A stretch of DNA of 64,000 nt from Pimelobacter simplex (GCA_016803235.1 JADCLI010000013.1:1-64000), one strand, 5' to 3'; positions 34,749 through 44,402 are shown, counted from the first letter of the stretch. Made by a program: numbers and translations. Notes: generated by a model not told the origin, from the letters alone.

Positions 34749-36269
34749 TCAGCGCGGCCCGTGAGGCGGTCGGGCGTCGAGCAGCGGACGCACCCCGGCG
34801 TAGCCGTCGCGATCGGTTCGGCTGTGGGTGTCGAAGATGTGCGTACGGGGCTCGGTGGGCGTGAACCGGGGCCAGCCCGGGTCGCCGTGCTGCACGAATG
34901 CGACCGCACGGGCGTGCAGGTCGTCGGCGAGGGCCTGCGGTGGCGCATCGCCCGCCACTTCCTCGACGCCGGTGGCGTTGAGGCAGTCGAAGAAGAAGGG
35001 CACGTCGAGGCAGTGCACGGCACTCTCGAATCTCGGAGACCGCCAGGCGAAGCGGTAGAGGCACGTCGGTGCGTCCGCGCGTGACTCGGCGACCTCGAGC
35101 GCGAACACCCGGAAGAACCGGTCGGTGATGTAGCGCCCCAGGATGGCGGCCGTGCCGCGCCGGCGGACGTCGTCGTTCGCGGCAAGGTAGGCCGCGCGTC
35201 GGTGGCCCGTGAGGCCGGCGAGGCCGAGGAGGAGGTTGGCAGGCACGAACCGGAGCATGCCCTTGATGCGGTGGAGGAGGATCGCGAACTCGTCATCGGT
35301 GGCGCCCAGCACCAACGGCTTGTCGGCGCCGATGCCGGCGCGGATCGCGTCGAGGGCGCCACGCGGTATGAGGTCGCCGTCGACGACGGGCGCGAGCGGG
35401 AGACCGTCGTCCAGGAACTTCTTGAGCAGGCTCAGCGGATTGCCCCGCACCGCGCTCTTCATCGCCTTCATCTGCAGGTCGAGTATCTCGGCCTCGGTGA
35501 GCGACGCGAGGCCCGCCCGCGTCGGCTCGACGCCACCGGCCGAGGCCACGGAGCGGCCGTGCGCCTCGGCGCGAGCCAAGGACAGGTCGGCGGTGGCGCC
35601 GGAGATGCTGAAGGCCGCATGGAAGAGCCCCTGGGCTCGCGGCATCCCGAGCAGAGTGAGCACGGCGCCCCCGCCGGCGGACTGGCCCACCAGGGTCACC
35701 CGGCCGGGATCGCCGCCGAAGGCCCCGATGTTCTCCTGCACCCACTCCAGCGCCAGCAACCAGTCGAGGACACCGCGGTTGTGCGGCGCGTCAGCGATCC
35801 AGCCGAAGCCGTCGAAGCCGAGGCGGTAGGAGATCGACACGGTCACGATGCCGTCGCGGTTGAATTGCGCGCCGTCGTACCAAGGGCTGGCGGGCGAGCC
35901 TGCGAAGAAGCCGCCCCCGTGGATGTAGACCAGGACCGGCAGGGCGGCGCCAGTCGTCGGGGCGGGGGTGAAGACATTCACGTTGAGTGTCGACTCTCCG
36001 GGGATCGACGGCTCGGGAATCAGCGTCACTCCCGCGTCTCCGCGCTGCGCCGTAGCCCCGAACTCGGTCGCGGGCCGCACCCCGGACCACGGGCGGTGGG
36101 GTACCGGCGCCGCGAAGCGAAGGTCGCTCACTGGTGGCTCGGCGAACGGGATGCCCAGGAAGGCGGCCGAACGATTGCCGTCCCGATCGGTGCGCCACGA
36201 GCCCCGCACCCGGCCCGCGCGGGTGTCGACCTCGGGCTCGGTGCGGGGATGGGTGCTGCTCGTCGACAT
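34749..36269 (-). CDS. Type-B carboxylesterase
   Basis: A 506-aa alpha/beta-hydrolase of the carboxylesterase/cholinesterase family. Oxyanion hole: YIHGGGFFAG; nucleophile Ser in VTLVGQSAGGGAV; catalytic His probably in SAVHCLDVPFFFD. No signal peptide, so cytoplasmic. ATG 36269 is preceded by GAGGAG at good spacing; an earlier ATG at 36323 has no such site. It lies downstream of the TetR gene at 36413 in the same direction and probably shares its operator. Hydrolysis of acyl or steryl esters in the island pathway is plausible but unproven. Confidence 0.88.
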   Translation of the reverse strand: MSTSSTHPRTEPEVDTRAGRVRGSWRTDRDGNRSAAFLGIPFAEPPVSDLRFAAPVPHRPWSGVRPATEFGATAQRGDAGVTLIPEPSIPGESTLNVNVFTPAPTTGAALPVLVYIHGGGFFAGSPASPWYDGAQFNRDGIVTVSISYRLGFDGFGWIADAPHNRGVLDWLLALEWVQENIGAFGGDPGRVTLVGQSAGGGAVLTLLGMPRAQGLFHAAFSISGATADLSLARAEAHGRSVASAGGVEPTRAGLASLTEAEILDLQMKAMKSAVRGNPLSLLKKFLDDGLPLAPVVDGDLIPRGALDAIRAGIGADKPLVLGATDDEFAILLHRIKGMLRFVPANLLLGLAGLTGHRRAAYLAANDDVRRRGTAAILGRYITDRFFRVFALEVAESRADAPTCLYRFAWRSPRFESAVHCLDVPFFFDCLNATGVEEVAGDAPPQALADDLHARAVAFVQHGDPGWPRFTPTEPRTHIFDTHSRTDRDGYAGVRPLLDARPPHGPR

Positions 36270-36412
36270 CCGCGACTCCTCGTGGGGGAACCAGGCCAGC
36301 CAAAACCGAGTGGCATTCGGCATTGGGGTGATTGTGCTTTCGACCGAGCGCGAGCACAACCCCTGTTCGCCAGGCTTGGGGTGCTCTCCCGGCCGTGACC
36401 GGCGGCCAGCGG

Positions 36413-36991
36413 TCAGTGCAAGCGGGTCGCCAGGTGCCAGAAGTAGGCGAGGTGTTCGCCCATGTCGATCGACTGGTCGAGCAGCCACTGTGTCTGCAGC
36501 CCGTCGGTCATTGCGGCGAAGATGGTCGCCACGCGATCGGGGTCCAGTTCGGGATCGACCCGTCCGGCCTCCTGCTCGGCGCGCACGAACTGGGCCAGCA
36601 GGGTGCGCAACCGGTCGTAGCGCTCGACGAAGAAGGCCCGTGAGGGATGCCCGAGGTCGGTCGCCTCGACCGCGACCTGGGCGTAGAGCTGCACCAATCC
36701 GGGCACCTCTGCGTTGTGCCGGACCAGGGCCAGGAGTCGGTCGATGGGTCCGTCGAGCGTGCTCAGGAAGGCCGTCGCGTCGACCTCGTCCCGCTTGCGG
36801 AGGATCTCCTCGAACAGCTTCTCCTTGGAGGAGAAGTGGTGCAGCAGTCCGGCCTGGCTGAGGCCGACCGCTTCGGCCAGATCGCGCACCGAGGTCCGCC
36901 GGTAACCGTTGCGGGCGATGACCTCGAGAGCTGTCGTGAGAATCTCCTCGCGCTTCGCCATCCCCTTCGCGTACGAGCCCCTGCGCGCCAT
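36413..36991 (-). CDS. TetR-family repressor A (operator-linked)
   Basis: A 192-aa regulator. The N-terminal HTH reads TSVRDLAEAVGLSQAGLLHHF; the ligand domain ends DGLQTQWLLDQSIDMGEHL. It is related to the TetR at 51325, with similar recognition helices and the shared 'GLxxQWLxDxSxD' signature. ATG 36991 was chosen; upstream extension to 37051 would cover the promoter. It is divergent from the GH3 gene, and the palindrome at 37065-37078 lies between them, so it probably represses itself, the esterase and the GH3 gene. Confidence 0.88.
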   Translation of the reverse strand: MARRGSYAKGMAKREEILTTALEVIARNGYRRTSVRDLAEAVGLSQAGLLHHFSSKEKLFEEILRKRDEVDATAFLSTLDGPIDRLLALVRHNAEVPGLVQLYAQVAVEATDLGHPSRAFFVERYDRLRTLLAQFVRAEQEAGRVDPELDPDRVATIFAAMTDGLQTQWLLDQSIDMGEHLAYFWHLATRLH

Positions 36992-37064
36992 GACCTCCAG
37001 CCTAGGTCGCGCCTGGCCGTGGGCGTGCGCCGCGTCTGGGGAGCGGGGCAAGAAGAACTGGCTT

Positions 37065-37078
37065 ACTTAAAATTAAGT
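37065..37078. promoter_or_regulatory. TetR operator ACTTAA-AA-TTAAGT
   Basis: A perfect 6-bp inverted repeat with a 2-bp centre in GC-rich surroundings. It lies 3 bp upstream of a TAGAGT -10-like hexamer (37082-37087) for the GH3 gene and 74 bp from the TetR start. The same palindrome (centre GT) occurs at 52240-52253. Confidence 0.75.
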
Positions 37079-37125
37079 TAGTAGAGTGATCCTCGCCACG
37101 TCCGAACCCCCGCCCAGGAGGGCCC

Positions 37126-39663
37126 ATGTCAGTCAAGGCTGTTGCCGAGAATGCCGACGAGTCGCCGAGCGACGCCCTTGCCGAGCTGCGGGACCTGCTC
37201 GGCCGCCTCGACCTGCCTGCCAAGGTGCGGCTCCTGACGGGATCGGGATTCTGGACCCTCCATGACAACGAGGACATCGGGTTGAGGTCGATCGTGGTGT
37301 CGGACGGTCCGGCGGGCGTGCGCGGCGTCGTCTGGGACGAGCGGGAGCCGTCGCTCAACCTGCCGTCGGGCAGTTCCCTGGGGGCCACTTGGGACGAGTC
37401 GCTCGCCCGCGCGTACGGCGACCTGCTCGGCCGCGAGGCCAGGGCGAAGGGGGTCGACGTGGTGCTCGGCCCGACGATCAACCTCCACCGCTCGCCGTAC
37501 GGCGGACGGCACTTCGAGGCGGTGTCCGAGGACCCCCTGCTGACCGCCCGCCTGGCCGCCTCGTACGTGGAAGGGCTGCAGGCCCATGGGGTTGCCGCCT
37601 GCCTGAAGCACTTCGTTGCCAACGACTACGAGATCGAGCGCAACACGGCCAGCTCGGAGGTCTCGGACCAGGCGCTGCGCGAGGTGTACCTGGCCGCATT
37701 CGAACGCGCGGTCGTCGACGCCGGCGCGTGGATGGTGATGTCGGCGTACAACCGCGTCAACGGCACCACGATGAGTGAGCACCCCTTGTTGCGGGACCCG
37801 TTGAAGTCGGAATGGGGCTTCGACGGCGTCGTGGTCTCGGACTGGGTCGCCGTGAGCTCGACCGAGGCCTCGGCGAACTCGGGCCAGGACCTGGTGATGC
37901 CGGACATGTTCAGTCCCTGGGAGGACGCTCTGGTCGCCGCGGTGCGCGAGGGGAGAGTCGCCGAGGAGACCGTCGATGACAAGGTCCTGCGCCTGCTCCT
38001 GCTGGCGACCCGGGTCGGTGCCCTGGAGGGTCATGGCCAGCGGGCGTCGTCCTCGGTCGTCCCGGCGGCCCACGCTCGGGACGTACTGGCGGGCCTGTGT
38101 GCCGAAGGCATGGTCCTGCTCGAGAACGACGGCACCCTGCCGCTGGTGGCCCCACCCTCGTCGGTGGCGCTGATCGGCCCGAACGCTTGGGCGATCCGCA
38201 CGCAGGGCGGTGGCAGCGCCACCGTGACCCCGGAGCACGTCGTCTCCCCCCTGGAGGGCCTGACGTCCCGGTTCCCGACCGCGGAGGTCACGTTCCGCAT
38301 GGGGATCGAGGCGCCGAACGGGATCTTCGCGCTGGACAGCGAGCAGATGTACGACCCGATCGGTGATGCCCCGGGCATCCACACCACGCTGCGCGACACC
38401 GGTGGTCGTGTCCTGGTCGACGAGGTGCGGCAGAGCGCGGAGCTGACCTGGCTCGGGACGCTGCCCGAGGACGCGGGCAGCCTCGTGCTGCACACTCGCT
38501 ACACGCCGACGCGCACCGAGCGGTGCGACGTCGGCATCGCATGCGCTGCTGCGGTTCGCGTCGAGATCGACGGCGTACCGGTCATCGACACGGGTGAGGG
38601 CCGGACCAGCCGATCATCAGCCTTCCCCGACCCACAGGCCGGCGCCCCCGATGTCGAGGTGGTCACGCCCGACATCGCCGAGCTGATCTTCGCTCCGCCG
38701 GTGAGCACCGTTCCGGTCGAGCTCGTCGCAGGTCGTCCGATCGAGCTCACGGTGACCTGCGATCTCACGACTGCGCCGTTGCCGATGGTGCATGCGATCA
38801 CCGTCGGGATGGCTCCGCGCAGCGGTACGGCGGAGGAGATGCTCCTCGAGGCGGTCCAGGCCGCGTCCCGGGTCGACGTCGCCGTCGTCGTCGTCGGCAC
38901 GAGCTCGCGCACCGAGAGCGAGGGCTTCGACCGGACGACGCTGGCGCTGCCCGGCGACCAGGACCGTCTGGTCGAGGCAGTGGCCGCGGCGAACCCCCGC
39001 ACCGTGGTCGTGGTGAACTCCGGCAGCCCGGTGCTGATGCCGTGGCGTGAGCGGGTCGGAGCGGTCCTGGTCGGCTGGTTCGGCGGCCAGGAGATGGGTA
39101 CGGCGCTCGCCGAGGTGATCGCCGGGGACCGGGAACCCGGCGGCCGCCTGCCGACGACCTGGCCGGCCGACGAGCGCAGCGTCCCGATCGGGCCCGACAA
39201 GCCCGTCGACGGGCTCGTCAACTATGCCGAGGGAGTTCACATCGGCCACCGAGCCTGGTTGCGGACCCAGGCCGAGCCGGCGTACTGGTTCGGACACGGG
39301 CTCGGCTACACGACGTGGGCACTCACGGACCTGGTCCACCCGTCGACCGCTCCGGCCGGCGCCGCGCTCGACCTCGAGGTCACCGTCGAGAACACCGGTG
39401 ACCGGCCCGGAAAGCAGGTCATCCAGGCGTATCTCAGCCGGCAGGAGACCGAGGCCGACCGCCCGGTGCGATGGCTGGCCGGGCACACCGTCGTGCGGCT
39501 CGGTGCCGGCGAGCGCTCCCGGGTGCGGATCCGGATCGACGAGCGCGCCTTCGCCACCTGGACCCCGGACGGCTGGTGGCGCGAACCGGGGATGTTCGGG
39601 ATCCAGGTCGGGACCAGTGCGGTGGCCATCGCGCTCACCGGCTCCGTTGTCGTCGCGGACTAG
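37126..39663 (+). CDS. GH3 family beta-glucosidase with PA14 insert
   Basis: An 845-aa glycoside hydrolase. The N-terminal (alpha/beta)8 domain has the substrate residues KHFVANDYE and the nucleophile Asp in GVVVSDWVAV; the C-terminal alpha/beta sandwich supplies the acid/base Glu near TESEGFDR. A PA14-type insert lies at about residues 390-560 and a fibronectin-like domain (VENTGDRPGKQVIQAYL) at the end. No signal peptide is visible, so it probably acts inside the cell on imported beta-glucosides. It is regulated by the adjacent operator. GH3 enzymes with this layout hydrolyse beta-1,x-glucosides, including terpenoid and steroid glucosides. Confidence 0.92.
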   Translation: MSVKAVAENADESPSDALAELRDLLGRLDLPAKVRLLTGSGFWTLHDNEDIGLRSIVVSDGPAGVRGVVWDEREPSLNLPSGSSLGATWDESLARAYGDLLGREARAKGVDVVLGPTINLHRSPYGGRHFEAVSEDPLLTARLAASYVEGLQAHGVAACLKHFVANDYEIERNTASSEVSDQALREVYLAAFERAVVDAGAWMVMSAYNRVNGTTMSEHPLLRDPLKSEWGFDGVVVSDWVAVSSTEASANSGQDLVMPDMFSPWEDALVAAVREGRVAEETVDDKVLRLLLLATRVGALEGHGQRASSSVVPAAHARDVLAGLCAEGMVLLENDGTLPLVAPPSSVALIGPNAWAIRTQGGGSATVTPEHVVSPLEGLTSRFPTAEVTFRMGIEAPNGIFALDSEQMYDPIGDAPGIHTTLRDTGGRVLVDEVRQSAELTWLGTLPEDAGSLVLHTRYTPTRTERCDVGIACAAAVRVEIDGVPVIDTGEGRTSRSSAFPDPQAGAPDVEVVTPDIAELIFAPPVSTVPVELVAGRPIELTVTCDLTTAPLPMVHAITVGMAPRSGTAEEMLLEAVQAASRVDVAVVVVGTSSRTESEGFDRTTLALPGDQDRLVEAVAAANPRTVVVVNSGSPVLMPWRERVGAVLVGWFGGQEMGTALAEVIAGDREPGGRLPTTWPADERSVPIGPDKPVDGLVNYAEGVHIGHRAWLRTQAEPAYWFGHGLGYTTWALTDLVHPSTAPAGAALDLEVTVENTGDRPGKQVIQAYLSRQETEADRPVRWLAGHTVVRLGAGERSRVRIRIDERAFATWTPDGWWREPGMFGIQVGTSAVAIALTGSVVVAD

Positions 39664-39761
39664 GTCGCGGGCCAGATGGTGACGGCGCGTAGGACGACTG
39701 CTCCTCGGTAGACGGTGGCGACCTTGTCGTAGCGGCTCGGTGGTCGAACGATGGTCGCCAT
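39660..39761 (-). pseudogene. IS5-type transposase C-terminal remnant
   Basis: The minus strand encodes MATIVRPPSRYDKVATVYRG then AVVLRAVTIWPAT and a stop, matching the C-terminal 30 residues of an actinobacterial IS5-type transposase ('PPSRYDKxAxxYRGxxxLRAIxLW'). The rest of the element is absent. It overlaps the GH3 stop codon by 4 bp on the other strand. The remaining DNA up to 39952 holds no other recognisable gene. Confidence 0.65.
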
Positions 39762-39952
39762 CGAGAGCTGCGCAGGTGGCCCCCATGGGGAGGCGCCTGC
39801 CCGCGGCGCTGTCCGTGCTGCCTCGGTGCTGTGCCCGGTCACAGGACCGAGTTGGCACCCCGACCCACGGGTCGCGGCGCGTCGTCGCGGCGCCGCGAGC
39901 GCCGTTGTCTGACCGGACCCCGCATCCGAGCCTCGCGGATAGGCTGAACCAC

Positions 39953-40579
39953 ATGAGCGAACGGGCACCGGCGCAGCGGATCTTGCGTGCTGCCGAGGTG
40001 CTGATCGCGGAACGTGGGATCGGGGCGTCCCTGCAGGACGTGGCGGCAGAGGCGGGGCTGCGCAACAAGTCCGCCGTGCAGTACTACTTCGGCAGCAGGG
40101 ACAGGCTGATCGCCGAGGCGGTCAACGCGCGCCTCGCCGAGATGGAGACGGCGCGTCTCCGTCTGCTCGCGGAGGCGGAGGTGGCGGGCAGGCGGGACGA
40201 TGTCAGAACCCTGGTCGCGATGCTGGTGCTCCCGATGGTCCAGATCGTCGATGGTCCCGACTCCACGCACTTCGCCCGCTTCCTCGACCGGCTGCGCTAC
40301 CACCCCGCTGTCACCGACGACGCTGTCGTGTTCGGGGAGGGGCACCAGTCGCTGCGCATCATCATCGGGCGCCTCACCCGCAGCCTCACGTCGGTGCGCG
40401 AGGCCGATCGGCGGTTTCGGACCGATTCCCTGGCGACCTGCCTGCTCGGCCTCGTCGCCGACTACGAGCGGTCGGTCGGGAGCCTTGGCGCGGCGGCGCG
40501 GTCGCGTCGGCACGAGGATCTGGTCGACGTCCTGACGGGGCTCGTGTCGGCGCCTTCAAATTTAAGGGCTGTCCCTTGA
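39953..40579 (+). CDS. TetR-family regulator B
   Basis: A 208-aa regulator with N-terminal HTH ASLQDVAAEAGLRNKSAVQYYF. It is not closely similar to the two operator-linked TetR proteins of the island. The gene is codirectional with the endoglycoceramidase gene 79 bp downstream, which has its own promoter-like elements starting at the TetR stop. Confidence 0.87.
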   Translation: MSERAPAQRILRAAEVLIAERGIGASLQDVAAEAGLRNKSAVQYYFGSRDRLIAEAVNARLAEMETARLRLLAEAEVAGRRDDVRTLVAMLVLPMVQIVDGPDSTHFARFLDRLRYHPAVTDDAVVFGEGHQSLRIIIGRLTRSLTSVREADRRFRTDSLATCLLGLVADYERSVGSLGAAARSRRHEDLVDVLTGLVSAPSNLRAVP

Positions 40580-40606
40580 CTTCCTGAGGGGTCAGACTTC
40601 TAGAGT
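40576..40606 (+). promoter_or_regulatory. Possible promoter of the GH5 gene
   Basis: TTGACT (40576-40581) and TAGAGT (40601-40606) are separated by 19 bp, slightly long for a sigma-70-type promoter. The -10 hexamer is the same as the one proposed for the GH3 gene. The -35 overlaps the last codons of TetR B. Confidence 0.4.
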
Positions 40607-40657
40607 GCGGCCAGAGGCGCCGACGTGTGCGCCCGGATCGCACGCTGGAGGCTCCCC

Positions 40658-42178
40658 ATGCGCCGACTCATCAACCTTGGCATCCGCCGCGGGCTCGCGT
40701 CCGTCGGATGCGCGACGCTCGTCTTGGCCTGTCTGGCGCCGAGCGACGCCGTGGCGGCCGAGCCTGCGCCTGCGCCCGACGCGTCGGCCACCGTCCCACA
40801 GGACCTGGCGCACACGGGTCGGTGGTTCACCGGGGCCGACGGCCGGGTGGTGGTCATGCACGGCACGAACATGGTCAACAAGCTGGCGCCGTACACGCCC
40901 GATGCGCTCGGCTTCGGTGAGGACGACCTGACCTTCCTCGCGGACAACGGGTTCAACGGGATCCGCCTCGGCTTCACCTGGGCCGCGGTCGAGCCGACGC
41001 CCGGACACTACGATGACGTCTACATCGACAAGATCGTCGATCTCGCCGACGCGGCCGTCCGGCACGGCCTGGTCCCCGTGGTCAACTTCCACCAGGACGG
41101 CTACGGGGAGAAGTTCGGCGGAAACGGCGCCCCCGACTGGGCCACGATCAACTACGGCATCCCCGGGCTGGCCTTCCTGCCGGCTCCCGCGAACGTGCTG
41201 CCGGGGGCGGCCATCGCCAACGAGAACTTCTGGCGCAACGTCAAGGCATCCGACGGGATCGGGCTCCAGGACCACTACGCGGCGGCGTGGAAGCACGTCG
41301 CCCAGCGCTTCGCCGGCGACGAGCACACCGTCTTCGAGCTCTACAACGAGCCGTCGCCGGGCATCGTCGACGTGGCTCTCTGCGCGCTTCCGCTCGGCTG
41401 CCCGACCTTCGACACCCAGAAGCTGGCCCCGTTCCACCGCAAGGTGCTGGCTGCGGTCCGTCAGGTCGACGCTGACCGCCTGGTGTTCGTCGAGCCGACC
41501 GCCTTCTTCGGGATGGGCGCGCGCACCTGGCACCCGTCGATGAACGACCCGCAGGTCGGCTTCGCGTTCCACAACTACTGCGCCCTCGGCCTCGTGCCGC
41601 TGCCACTGCCCGCAGAGCTCTGCGCGCCCCTGACCGAGCTCAACCTGTCCAACGCGCAGGCTCAGTTCAAGAAGACCGGTGAGCCGTTGTTGATGAACGA
41701 GTTCGGTGCGTTCAACTCCGACGCCGTCGTCGCCCACCTGCTCGACCGATCCGACGAGCAGATGCTCAGCTGGATGCACTGGGCCTACTTCGCGCAGGAC
41801 TTCGGCGAGGAAGCGACGTACGGCCTCATCAACGACCCGGCAGGAGCACCCGAGGGAGACAACATCAAGGACGGCCTGCTGCGGGTGCTGACGAGGCCGT
41901 CGCCCAGGACCGTGTCCGGTACGCCGCTGGGCTGGCGCTGGGACGGCAAGTCGTCCACGTTCGACGCCCGCTACTCGACCCTGCGGGCCGACGGAACAGG
42001 GCGATTCCCGGCCGGCAGCACCTCGGACTTCTTCGTCCACCCGCGCTTCTTCCCGGGCGGCTACACCGTGCAGGTCGCCGGCGGCACCGTCACCTCGGCT
42101 CCGAACGCCGCCCATCTGACCATCGCCTCGTCGCCGGGCGCGACCGAGGTCGTGGTGACGGTGAGGGCGGCGCCGTAG
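40658..42178 (+). CDS. Secreted endoglycoceramidase-type glycoside hydrolase (GH5)
   Basis: A 506-aa enzyme with a signal peptide (residues 1 to about 34, ending AVAA). The GH5 catalytic domain shows GFNGIRLGFTWAAVEP, NFHQDGYGEKFGG, acid/base Glu in FELYNEPSPG, and nucleophile Glu in LLMNEFGAF, in the order of rhodococcal endoglycoceramidases, with a C-terminal beta-sandwich. Relatives split oligosaccharide-ceramide or remove glucose from steryl glucosides. ATG 40658 was chosen; a GTG at 40625 would add 11 residues. Secretion suggests that it attacks the extracellular glycolipid before uptake. Confidence 0.88.
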   Translation: MRRLINLGIRRGLASVGCATLVLACLAPSDAVAAEPAPAPDASATVPQDLAHTGRWFTGADGRVVVMHGTNMVNKLAPYTPDALGFGEDDLTFLADNGFNGIRLGFTWAAVEPTPGHYDDVYIDKIVDLADAAVRHGLVPVVNFHQDGYGEKFGGNGAPDWATINYGIPGLAFLPAPANVLPGAAIANENFWRNVKASDGIGLQDHYAAAWKHVAQRFAGDEHTVFELYNEPSPGIVDVALCALPLGCPTFDTQKLAPFHRKVLAAVRQVDADRLVFVEPTAFFGMGARTWHPSMNDPQVGFAFHNYCALGLVPLPLPAELCAPLTELNLSNAQAQFKKTGEPLLMNEFGAFNSDAVVAHLLDRSDEQMLSWMHWAYFAQDFGEEATYGLINDPAGAPEGDNIKDGLLRVLTRPSPRTVSGTPLGWRWDGKSSTFDARYSTLRADGTGRFPAGSTSDFFVHPRFFPGGYTVQVAGGTVTSAPNAAHLTIASSPGATEVVVTVRAAP

Positions 42179-42252
42179 GCGGATCGCCCCGCCGGGCGCA
42201 CCGAGATGCGCGACTGCCGTACGACGGCCGCCCGGACGCCGAGGAGACCTTG

Positions 42253-43044
42253 ATGTCGGCAGCGGACCAGCGCACGCACGACCTTCCTCAGGACCGCCCG
42301 GGACGATCGTCGGTCATCGAGCGGGTGACCCTCGTACTCGACGCATTCGCGAACGGCCCCGCCGTGCTCCTCCTTGAAGACATCAGCCGGGCCAGCGGGC
42401 TGCCGAGATCCACGGCGTTCCGCATCGTCGCTCAGCTCGAGAAGTCCGGATGGCTCACCAAGCAGGCGCCGGGCTATGCCCTCGGGCCGCGCGCACACAC
42501 CCTGCACGCGAGTGCTGACGACGCGGTGACGCTCCGGGCTGTCGCGAACCAGACCCTCAACGAGCTGCGCGAAGCGACTGACGGCGTCGTCCACCTGGGC
42601 GCTCTCGACGGCAGCGACGTGGTCTACCTCGAACGACTCGGCGCCGGCACGGCAAGCGCGGTTCCGTCCTCGATCGGGGCCCGGGTGTCCGTCGAGCGCA
42701 CCGTCCTCGGGCTCGCGATCCTCGCGGCGATCGAGCCCGAGCGCGTCGATCGCATGGTCGCCGTCGCCGGGCGCGACAGGTTGCACGCCCAGCTGGGTGC
42801 CATCCGGCGCAGGCACGGTGTCGCAGCCACCAGCGCGGCCCACTGCGCCCTGGGGATCGGTAGCGTCGCCGCACCCATCGTGGTGCGAGGACGGCCGGTG
42901 GGGGCGCTCTCGGTCGCGGTCGTGGGCCGCCCCACAGTCCGGCTGATCCAGCCCCTCGTCGTCGACGCGGCACGCCGGGTCTCCGCCGAGCTCGCGCTGC
43001 GGCGGGAGAACCTCGGCTCGCGCGACCTCGCGCAGGAGGCATGA
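42253..43044 (+). CDS. IclR-family transcriptional regulator
   Basis: A 263-aa regulator: winged HTH (LLLEDISRASGLPRSTAFRIVAQLE) and C-terminal effector domain (VHLGALDGSDVVYLERLGA; GVAATSAAHCALGIGSVAAPI). IclR proteins bind small carboxylic or aromatic acids and control catabolic operons. It lies just upstream of, and in the same direction as, the P450-LLM genes, with a 108-bp gap. Start ATG 42253 is preferred over a TTG one codon earlier. Confidence 0.88.
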   Translation: MSAADQRTHDLPQDRPGRSSVIERVTLVLDAFANGPAVLLLEDISRASGLPRSTAFRIVAQLEKSGWLTKQAPGYALGPRAHTLHASADDAVTLRAVANQTLNELREATDGVVHLGALDGSDVVYLERLGAGTASAVPSSIGARVSVERTVLGLAILAAIEPERVDRMVAVAGRDRLHAQLGAIRRRHGVAATSAAHCALGIGSVAAPIVVRGRPVGALSVAVVGRPTVRLIQPLVVDAARRVSAELALRRENLGSRDLAQEA

Positions 43045-43152
43045 GCGGACGCAGCGAGTCCTCAGGTTTCAACAGGCGGGAGTTGTCCTTTCGTCCCGAG
43101 CGGGTGCGGCGCAGGATCACCAGGTCGTGTGACCGGACCTGGAAGGACACTC

Positions 43153-44391
43153 GTGGAGAGCATCGTGCAGCTACCGGTCGGATTCGACCCGACCGACCCG
43201 GACCTGAACCTGGCCGGGATCCCGCACCCGGAGTTCCGCTTCCTCAGGCGGACCGAGCCGATCCACTGGGTGGAGCAGCCGGCCGAGGCGCGCGCTGGGA
43301 TGGAGGGCGGCACCGGCTACTGGGCGATCAGTCGGCACGAGGACATCGCGGCGATCTCGAAGAACAGCCGGGACTTCATCTCCAGCGAGAACACCGCGAT
43401 CATCCGGTTCGGGCCCGAGATGACGCGGGACCAGGTCGAGCTGCAGCGGGTGACCCTGCTCAACCAGGACGATCCGCAGCACACCGCGACCCGCAAGATC
43501 GTCAGCCGGGCATTCACTCCCCGATCGATCGCGGCACTCGAGGGGACCCTGCGCGCTCGTGCGGTCCGCATCGTCGAGGAGGCGTTGACCCGCGGCAGCG
43601 GCGACTTCGTCACCGACGTGGCGGCAGAGCTGCCGTTGCAGGCGATCGCCGAGCTGATCGGCGTGCCACAGGAGGACCGCCGGCAGATCTTCGACTGGTC
43701 CAACCAGATGCTGGGCTACGACGATCCCGAGTTCGATGTCGACCCCGAGGTCGCGGCGATCGAGATGCTGACCTACAGCATGACTCTCGCCGATCGGCGG
43801 CGGCAGGATCCGCAGGACGACCTGGTGACGAAGCTGATCCTGGCGGACACCGACGGTCGCGGTCTGACCGACGACGAGTTCGGCTACTTCGTCATCCTGC
43901 TCGCGGTGGCCGGCAACGAGACCACCCGTAATGCGATCAGTCATGGGATGAAGGCATTCCTGGACAACCCGGACCAGTGGCAGCGGTACAAGGACGAGCG
44001 TCCGTCCACTGCCATTGACGAGATCATCCGCTGGGCGACCCCGGTCACCGTGTTCCAGCGCACCGCCGTCAGCGACGTCGACGTCCGCGGCCACCAGATC
44101 CGCAAGGGTCAGCGGGTCGGGCTGTTCTACGCCTCCGGCAATTTCGACGAGGACGTCTTCACGAACCCGTTCGAGTTCGACATCCTGCGCGATCCGAACC
44201 CGCACCTCGCCTTCGGCGGGCACGGCGCCCATTACTGCATCGGGGCGAACCTCGCGCGGCTGGAGGTCCGGATCGTCTTCGACGTGCTGGCCGATCTGGC
44301 TCCCGACATCGCCACTGCAGGTCCGGAGCGACGACTGCGCGCGGGCTGGATCAACGGAATCAAGGAACTTCCCGTTCACTACACGAAGTAG
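43153..44391 (+). CDS. Cytochrome P450, CYP125-like (steroid C26/27 hydroxylase group)
   Basis: A 412-aa P450. Oxygen-binding I-helix AVAGNETTRNAISHGM, ExxR motif DEIIRWATPV, and heme-ligand Cys in AFGGHGAHYCIGANLARLE. The lines LNQDDPQHTATRKIVSRAFTP and ATPVTVFQRTAVSDVD follow mycobacterial CYP125 closely from memory. CYP125 enzymes hydroxylate and oxidise the terminal methyl of the cholesterol side chain to start its breakdown. GTG 43153, with AAGGA at suitable spacing, is the likely start. The LLM gene begins 11 bp downstream. Confidence 0.9.
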   Translation: MESIVQLPVGFDPTDPDLNLAGIPHPEFRFLRRTEPIHWVEQPAEARAGMEGGTGYWAISRHEDIAAISKNSRDFISSENTAIIRFGPEMTRDQVELQRVTLLNQDDPQHTATRKIVSRAFTPRSIAALEGTLRARAVRIVEEALTRGSGDFVTDVAAELPLQAIAELIGVPQEDRRQIFDWSNQMLGYDDPEFDVDPEVAAIEMLTYSMTLADRRRQDPQDDLVTKLILADTDGRGLTDDEFGYFVILLAVAGNETTRNAISHGMKAFLDNPDQWQRYKDERPSTAIDEIIRWATPVTVFQRTAVSDVDVRGHQIRKGQRVGLFYASGNFDEDVFTNPFEFDILRDPNPHLAFGGHGAHYCIGANLARLEVRIVFDVLADLAPDIATAGPERRLRAGWINGIKELPVHYTK

Positions 44392-44402
44392 GAGGTGCCG
44401 TC

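Noticed and set aside
40550..40570. A third ACTTAA/TTAAGT operator near AAATTTAAGG
   Set aside because: Only one half-site is recognisable and there is no inverted partner at 2-bp spacing.
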